This document shows positions 57,479-64,000 of a stretch of DNA of 64,000 bases, one piece after another; position 1 is the first letter of the stretch, and each line of letters opens with the position of its first letter. Made by a program: the position numbers and the translations under genes. The notes under the pieces were generated by a model, which was not told the origin of the DNA, searched no databases, and worked only from the letters and a program-made list of their open reading frames with translations. The DNA is taken from NCBI GenBank assembly GCA_963669155.1, contig OZ022597.1, positions 14,155,965 through 14,219,964 of the forward strand, given 5' to 3'. Source of the DNA: Arbacia lixula. Taxonomy: Eukaryota; Echinodermata; Echinoidea; Arbacioida; Arbaciidae.

Positions 57479-58172
57479 CCCCCATTACACCAGAGGAAGT
57501 TGCCGCTACGTCATTGAAATTCCGAAAAAATGGCAGGGACGTAGCGATAACTTCCTTGATTTCGAAAAATATGAAATTGTCCCGTGCATGCTACGTCTGC
57601 GCCACGTCCTTGATACATTCGTGGTGTGTTATAGTGATGTTCTCACTGAGTTCATTGTGCGCGCAGGTGCCGTCCGGGCGGCGTCGAAACGGTTCCCGCT
57701 ATGCTCTCTCTACGTCCGCCCAGATTGCGACACGTTGAAACCTACGTCTCCGACGCGTGAGCATAATGATGGAGCAGGGGCCATATTCATGAAACCTTAC
57801 TAAGCCTAGTTAGTTTCTAAAGTGCATTGAAATGCATGCATTGTAGTAACCAACTAGGCTAGTAAGCTTTCATGAATATGGCCCCAGGTCACCATTCATA
57901 CTCCAGAGTTCAGATAGGTAACGACCAGTGCAGTAGCCGCGCAGTAGAAATGTTGTTACGTTCTTTCCGTGTCCGCTACGTCTATGCTACGTCGATCTAG
58001 TTTTTAGTACGCGATAAGAAGGTCCTCAGTGCGTCAGTACTACGCACTGCTCAGACGGCGCTCCCGCTACGTGAAATTTGGACATGTTCAAAGTCCACGA
58101 AAGGGAAAATTTGTCTCCATTTCTCTTTGACGTAGCAAGAACTGCATGGACGTAGCGTTAGTGTAATGGGGG
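57479..58172. mobile_element. 0.69-kb MITE with CCCCCATTACAC ends and TATG duplication
   Basis: The ends CCCCCATTACAC and GTGTAATGGGGG are perfect inverted 12-mers. TATG lies immediately outside both (57475-57478 and 58173-58176). The interior is rich in CTACGTC/GACGTAGC motifs on both strands. An overlapping 118-codon frame (57447-57803) is not credible as a gene because it crosses the element border. Confidence 0.75.
57777..57885. mobile_element. Nested 109-bp hairpin MITE
   Basis: Inverted arms begin GGGGCCATATTCATGAAA and continue TTACTA(A)GCCTAGTTAG, with one or two differences, around a CATTGAAATGCATGCATTG centre. It lies inside the 57479-58172 element. No target duplication is obvious. 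Confidence 0.75.
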
Positions 58173-58830
58173 TATGAGAGCAAAGTTGGAGAGCTGAGAA
58201 AGAAGTACAATGTATGTCGCCAGTCAGTCACGCACACAGAGCTTGGCCGACTCGCCGGTTTCAAAAAGTAGGAACATAGCACGTGTTGCTTTGTCAGGCA
58301 AGCCAATAACAAAAGAATATGCACCACGTTGTAACTTATTGAAACCAAGATGACCAAACTCTGGTTCTGTTTTTCATGCCTGTGTAAAAGAAAATGTTTG
58401 TCATACTAAAAGAGTCAAAACAAACAATGTATGTTGATTTTGTGTTCTATGTACATTGATTCCGTCTATAGTGCTAAGTGTGTATTTTGGTCACCAACTC
58501 ACACAGAATGCGAGTTTTTCTGACAGAGAAATCGTGAAATAAACAGTGATCAATCTCTTTTCCAAAAGGTGCACCATCCACTTTCAAAATTGTGCAGACA
58601 AACTATAAGGAAGTTAGGGGCAGATTATGACACATCCTTTATTTACTCTGCTTTTGTAATGAGGAATCCTTAAAAAAAATCGGACATATAAAATATTTGT
58701 ATTACTTACAAAACTGGCTAATTTCTTCACATTCCGACATCTTGTGCATTGGTGGGATACACCCATTCTCAAAAATGATACATTAAGCTGTGTATTATCA
58801 CTAAAGGCATTTGTGTGCGTTTGCGTGCAG
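58173..58830. other. No gene seen
   Basis: Nothing supported apart from short AT-rich stretches. Confidence 0.5.
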
Positions 58831-59107
58831 CGGAGATATTTTACTTGAAAAACTTATTTTATTTGTGTTTGCTGATACCTGTTATGATCATGGAAGTATT
58901 GATGTCATTAACAGAACGGGACAAGTGAAACGCGACTCTAAATTTCTTTTGTTCTCTCTGAGAAACTGTTGCCACACAATCATGTTCGTCATTGTTCAAA
59001 CACCTGAAGAGCACCTGATGAAAACACATAACTTTTCAGCGGCGTGGAGCATGGGCTCAAAGAAAGTTGTTTCAATTCCTTCCATAACAGTATCCCTGGT
59101 GAAATAG
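58831..59107 (+). CDS. Candidate terminal exon, unrecognised
   Basis: After an acceptor-like TTTGCGTGCAG the + strand stays open for 91 codons to TAG. The peptide includes GDILLEKLILFVFADTCYDH, FLLFSLRNCCHTIMFVIVQT and WSMGSKKVVSIPSITVSLVK. No family recognised and no neighbouring exons located, so this may be chance. Confidence 0.2.
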
Positions 59108-60044
59108 CTCCATGCATAAGAAATAACCACCAATTTAAGTCAGTCAGAAACATTCCTCTCCTTCCTTTATTATCATATTTCCCATAAAAACAAACCAAAC
59201 CTGTAATTATATAATCAGATGAGAATTTCAATCAAATATAGAGTGATTATATTTCACTAACAATGATATAAAAGTTTTTAATATAAAGTGTATGAACAAA
59301 AGACATGAAAGATGTTAATTAGATTTAAAATAATGATAATCATTACATATAAAAGTATTTATGTTAAAGGATAAAAACTTGAAAAGGCAATGGGAATCCT
59401 TAAAGGTCCCCTGACATCAAAATATATAGGCCCATTTATACTGGCAAGCAAAAATCGCGATTTTTCTAAGATCGCGATTTTTGGGTGTAAGTTGCTAGGC
59501 AATTAAATGAAAATCTATTATCTCATGTAGCTCTAGAACTGGTCATATCTGTGTATTGAAATTTGGCATGCATGAAATTAATGACAAGGTTATTAATTTC
59601 AATGGAAAAAAACGCGCGCTCAAAAAATGCTAAAATGCTCCAAATCAATAAGAAACTGTTTTTCATATGTTTCAGGCCATCTTAAACATTTCAAAAATTC
59701 CGCGCGCGCGTTTTTTTCGTGCGTTAAGCGAACGGAACGTCGGAAAACCATTCTGTTATTGGATTCATGGCTCTGACACTACATACAACATGTCCTGTCA
59801 TTGTAAACCATTTCCATGCATTAACGAGGTCGTGCGGGTGCGTCAAAGTTTAAAGTCCGCGGGTGCGTCAATACGTTTTTCTGTGCAAAAAACATGACTA
59901 CCTTCAATCGGCCGTAGCTCCTCAGAATGGCTGGTGACCCCAAATTTTTATATGTACATGTATATATTTTGAAAGAGTTTGAAGTGTAGAGGCTATTTCA
60001 TGTATCATTTGGTCGTTAAATACATCGTGAGGCCATCATCTTGC
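59108..60044. other. No gene; short palindromes
   Basis: Contains the perfect 16-base palindrome AAAAATCGCGATTTTT at 59450-59465 and a second ATCGCGAT core about 20 bases further on, plus CGCGCGCG runs near 59590 and 59700. No supported gene. Confidence 0.55.
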
Positions 60045-60950
60045 CATATGAATCGAAAAAATGAATCTTCGTTTCATGTATGACGTCATGAACTTTTATA
60101 CCCGTTTTTGCGTATCTCAATAATCCTTGATCAATTTTCTTCCAAATTTCAGTAGGTGGTAGCTGAGACATTGCTCTATGAAATACATGCTTAAAAATTT
60201 TAATAGAATTCCATCTCCTTGGTGTAAATTTGATTATAGACATTAAAATCGGACGTATGTACGTGTTATGTCAATGGAAGGGGTATTCATGTAATGACAT
60301 GACGAGCTTCTAGGAGCTGTATCTCGCTTATGTTCAATTATGTTATTCTGAAATTTTAGTATGTTGTAGCTGAGTCTAGTAGCTGTCGGGTACGTCCTCT
60401 CCATTTTTAATCATATGTCGGGATCATGGCAAAATTTCAGCTCAAATATCGATTTCTTAATCATTCTAGCCCCTGCTGGGCTTTACGTGTTAAGTGAATG
60501 GGAAGATTTGTGGTTCAATGGGTAAGGCGCTGTTTAAAGATCCCGAGGCCCCCGGTTCGATTCCTGGAGTGGGTAGGGTCAATTTTTTAATTCCTTTTAC
60601 AATGTTTATTTTGCCACCTTCTTTTGTTCTATCCCTCACTTTATCATTCTCTTTGAGATTTTCATTCCCAATTTTTTTCTCTTGCCCTTTTGTCTAAAAT
60701 GCCTATTATATTTAGATGGATTATGTGACCATTTAGGCAGGTCGCTGAAATGCTAGTATGTTGTAAGTGCGCTAAGATTTTTTTGAGCGTGCCTCTGATT
60801 TCTAATGAGTAGATGGTGTCACCATGGAAGGTCCATGGTGTCACAGTGCATTTACCAGCCCATGTTATTGAATGAATTTGCCAATGCAGACCACCTTATA
60901 CTTGTCCACAAGTATGTCTCGTTTTTTCTTGTAATAATCCTTGGAATGTT
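60045..60950 (+). repeat. 0.9-kb tRNA-related repeat, copy 2
   Basis: Aligns with the reverse complement of 19430-20310 over nearly its full length (shared: GACGTCATG, CCCGTTTTTGCGTATCTCA, TGTCGGGATCA, ATGGTGTCACC, TACCAGCCCATGT, TGTCCACAAGTATGTCT). The tRNA-like module at about 60499-60575 has GTGGTTCAATGGGTAAGGC and a good B-box GGTTCGATTCC. The acceptor stem does not pair, so it is a tRNA-derived element part. Confidence 0.8.
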
Positions 60951-62815
60951 AAAAAAGTTTTTCACTTTTGGACACATTTAGAATTAAAACTGTTTGTCTA
61001 TCAGATACTTCTTCAGAACACAACAATGCATATTGTGCATCACACATGACAACCTGCAAGACTGTAACGGTAGTTGATAGTGGATTACTAGGTGTCATGC
61101 ATAGTGGTCATTGCTCTTTTTAGAATTAGTCATCTGATACACACAACTTTTTTTTGGAGAAAAACAGGGCCCATTCCTAATGTTCAAACCCTTTATAAAA
61201 TTGAGTAAATGGTTTCCTAACTTGATCTTTTCCGTACTTTTTGATGTCGTATATAAGTTGAATTCATACGCTATTTGTACATTTAAATCTTTCCCCATTG
61301 TCATTTTTATTCTTGGTAGCCATTTCAAAAAAAAATTTCTTCAAAACACACCGTGCAGGCCTCCTAAATTGCACGCGCTACATGACAAAACTACCAGTTC
61401 ATTAGCAACTAAAATTACATTGTGAAGAACAGCTGTCGACTCCCCGCGATAGTATGACGTACTAAGCGCAGTTGCTCGATCAATGATTTAATGGTACGAT
61501 GTTCCGGTACAAGAGTTATTTTGAATAAATAAACAAATTGCGACTGTTTATTAAAAATATATATATTGGTAGAATTTGTTTTATACGTTAAAAAAATATT
61601 CAGGAAGGTAATAAAAATTTTCTTTATTAAATAAAAAATAATATATTTCAATTAAAATGAAACGTGATATGAGTAGCTTAACGTCTAGTCGATACAGACT
61701 GTCTGCTAGCGCTGGTGCGGGTGCGCTAAACTAGCCGTTCGTCCGTCGACGAATTTGAATTTTATTGACCCGAAAAATCTCAAGTAAAATCACGATAAAC
61801 AATTTTAGACATCAAGTAATGAGGGACCCACTACTTAAACGGCAGGTCCAAATCCCTACAGTGAAAGTTTTGTGCCGAAATTCACGCCAGCAGAAATGCA
61901 GGCACGGATGAATACGATGCGAGATTGCGTACAGTTGCGTACCAGCTGTACCGTACATTCTGCTGTGCAGATAAGCTGGCTGGGCCTAGGACAGCTCGTG
62001 TTTTGTTATGCGCCTACTACGTCGCATCTGCATGTAAAGGGTCCAGACAAACGGCGTCAGCATGGCTGCACTCGCTTACTTTGGGGGTTAAGTTTCCCAT
62101 AATAGCTCTATGTTCAGAGAGATGGATATCCATTAATTATCTATCTTTTGATGTAACGTGAGTAGGGAAACGAATATTTGAGTACGAACATCAATTCATA
62201 TGATAGTAATTATCTGCTACCACCATCTGTTTCTGGATTCTTGCCCCGAAGATAATCTTTGATAGTTAAAGAGATATCATTTTGGGTCAAATGTGGACCT
62301 GAACATTTGTGTGTATCAGACAATTGATTCAGAACACAACAATGCTCACCTGTCAATCCGCTAGCAACTTTAATCACAATGTCATTAGTAATGCAAGATA
62401 TTTGTGGCAGAAAAGACCTTGTATTTTGACTTGTGTCATGCACAATGGGCATTCTCCTGTTTTGACTTTATCTGATACACTCAGTTTTTCATTTCAAATT
62501 TTGACCAACAGTGTAAATATTCAGAGGATTATTACAAAAATGATAAATTATGAAATGTTATTAAAAACTTTAAAAGAATTGACATGCTTTGACTTTATAA
62601 TGTGTAGATTTTTTAGCGTGATTTGAGTTGTGACGTTTTTAAGATGATTTTACAAAGTTATTAATAGTTTCTTTTTAACAAATAGGACACCTAGTAATCC
62701 ATGTCAGTAATCAGTAATCAGTCCTGCCACCTAGTAATAGCTACAGTTTCAAAGGGATGGATATACATTTATTTGCATATCCTTGTTATGATGTAACAAT
62801 TAAACAATTAAAGAG
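60951..62815. other. No gene seen
   Basis: Similar wording recurs at about 61010-61040 and 62325-62350 (TCAGAACACAACAATGC), hinting at a diverged repeat. A GC-richer patch lies at about 61690-62050. No supported gene. Confidence 0.45.
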
Positions 62816-62908
62816 ATGAAATGGAGATGGGCTCGACAGTTATATAGAACACAAGACAGCAGATGGACCAAGGAACTCACAGAATGGCAAATTCCAAAAG
62901 AAGTGATA
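62816..62908 (+). pseudogene. Short non-LTR RT C-terminal fragment
   Basis: The + strand encodes KWRWARQLYRTQDSRWTKEL followed by TEWQIPK, matching the K-W-x-W-A-(R/G)-x-x-x-R-x-x-D-x-R-W-T-K-x-x-x-E-W motif near the C-terminus of RTE/L1-related RT proteins. Only about 30 codons survive. Confidence 0.55.
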
Positions 62909-63185
62909 TCCTTTGTGTACATTTTCAGCTTGAATTGAGTTGTGACTTATTCAAAATTATTTTCCACTGTTTTCACACTTGTAGTACACCTAGTAAAACC
63001 CCATGATAAAAGAGATTGACATTGTAACCTTCGTTAAGAAAACAAATGTATAAGTACGGATACCAGATCGTATGATACTAATTGTGTGCCATCACCATTT
63101 GCTTCTAAATGTCATAGTTTTTTCGAAAATAAACTTTCATTGATTTATCTCGTTAACAACTAAGGAAGGACTTTGTACAACAGTA
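62909..63185. other. No gene seen
   Basis: AT-rich spacer between the RT fragment and the MITE. Confidence 0.6.
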
Positions 63186-63407
63186 TAGAGATGTACCGAT
63201 TGTGGCGTCATGAGAATGTTGTCAAGACATCTGGCTCTAAACTATGTGGGTAGAGCAAATGTCGGTGATCACAGCAGGAACTGTCATTGGGAATGCCCGG
63301 CACTAGCCCGCTAGACCATGGACCAGTAAAGCTCTCACTGGAGTGAATGTGTTTAGAACCAGCTGTCTGGACAACATGCTCATATTACGTCACACTTTCA
63401 TACTCTA
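63186..63407. mobile_element. TA-flanked MITE family M31, copy 2
   Basis: Inverted arms of about 60 bases from TAGAGATGTACCG to CTCTAAAC and back, matching 31082-31309 in layout and in the GTTGTCAAGACA/CTCTAAAC blocks. TA on both sides. Confidence 0.7.
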
Positions 63408-63455
63408 TACATTCCACGCCCAAAGACAGGAGTAATGGCTGGAACTTGAAGCCAC

Positions 63456-63577
63456 GGATTGCATAGCATTGAAGGTTGTAAGTGGGCTTTCCCCATAACG
63501 CATGTGAACCACATCATGTCGGAGCATCGAATGCCTACAGAGGCGTCACACTTACAACTTTCAATGCTATGTAATCC
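63456..63577. mobile_element. 122-bp foldback element
   Basis: The 29-base ends are inverted copies with two mismatches (they start GGATTGCATAGCATTGAAG) around a 64-base spacer. Adjacent to, but separate from, the M31 MITE. Confidence 0.7.
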
Positions 63578-64000
63578 TCTACAATACACCTGGATTTTTA
63601 TTTCACCATCGACATAAATACAACTGTTAAACTTCACACTGACATGTATCACTGTATAATAACAACAACTACTTACAATTCCGACACAAACTCGGCGGTA
63701 GAATTTAAGACGAATAAATAGTGTGAATAGAGAAAAGAGCAGATCGAAAATGCCACCAACAGTTACTCCCCCCAAATGTTTGTATAAAATTTAAAAAAAA
63801 AATTGCATTGAATACATGTTTCGCATTATGAGTGTATGAAACTACTTATTCAACAATATAAAGACTTCACTATACCCAAACGAACAAAAAGAGACGTTTA
63901 ATTTGATAATGTCCGCTACTTGAAGCTTGAAGGCACCAATTCTGCTCCTTTATGTTCTCAGGCCCAGAGCCATCTATAGCCTATACATAGTTTGGCCAAC
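63578..64000. other. No gene seen
   Basis: No supported feature up to the window end. Confidence 0.5.

Noticed and set aside
57447..57803. 118-codon + strand frame
   Set aside because: Crosses the border of the 57479 MITE, so the reading is not a conserved gene.

Overview
This 64 kb window is AT-rich animal DNA, dense in repeats, and almost certainly from a marine invertebrate. A deuterostome, and within that an echinoderm-like genome, fits best. The grounds are a Ty3/gypsy element with the Gmr1-type domain order (known from deuterostomes), Penelope-like and CR1/L2-like retroelement pieces, many foldback elements, and an intronless-CDS rhodopsin-class GPCR. The species is inference. No bacterial, phage or CRISPR-like content was seen.

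Only two regions carry an intact long reading frame. One is a class A GPCR on the + strand (24594-25847) with an apparent 5' UTR splice acceptor and a downstream polyadenylation signal. The other is a complete-looking LTR retrotransposon (35056-42182) with 176-bp LTRs that read identical. It has a proline-tRNA-type primer site and one uninterrupted Gag-protease-integrase-RT-RNase H frame, with integrase before reverse transcriptase.

Two degraded copies of a DUF829/TMEM53-like gene lie on the minus strand at 10104-11149 and 34531-44695. They share exon boundaries and flanking repeat units, so they look like a segmental duplication. The second copy has the LTR element in its intron and about 2.1 kb of a CCAGTAGAAA-type minisatellite inside its large exon.

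The rest is mobile-element sediment. It includes foldback elements (about 3, 7, 8, 16, 48-50, 55-57 and 63.5 kb), two Tc1-like transposase remnants (11.8 and 29.7 kb), and a 5'-truncated non-LTR element nested in a repeat whose intact copy lies beside it (20.5-23.5 kb). It also includes a Penelope-like RT remnant with a 305-bp tRNA-containing insertion flanked by a 12-bp target duplication (27.3-28.8 kb). A 0.9-kb tRNA-related repeat occurs in inverted copies at 19.4-20.3 and 60.0-60.95 kb. A 1.5-1.7 kb terminal-inverted-repeat family has two copies, each with its own 4-bp target duplication (48488-50185 and 55205-56708). Smaller MITEs and low-complexity poly-G/poly-C tracts fill much of what remains.

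A few unrecognised exon candidates (45966-46220 and 46980-47180 minus, 58831-59107 plus) are reported with low confidence. All similarity statements are by eye from the sequence and remembered family motifs; no search was run.
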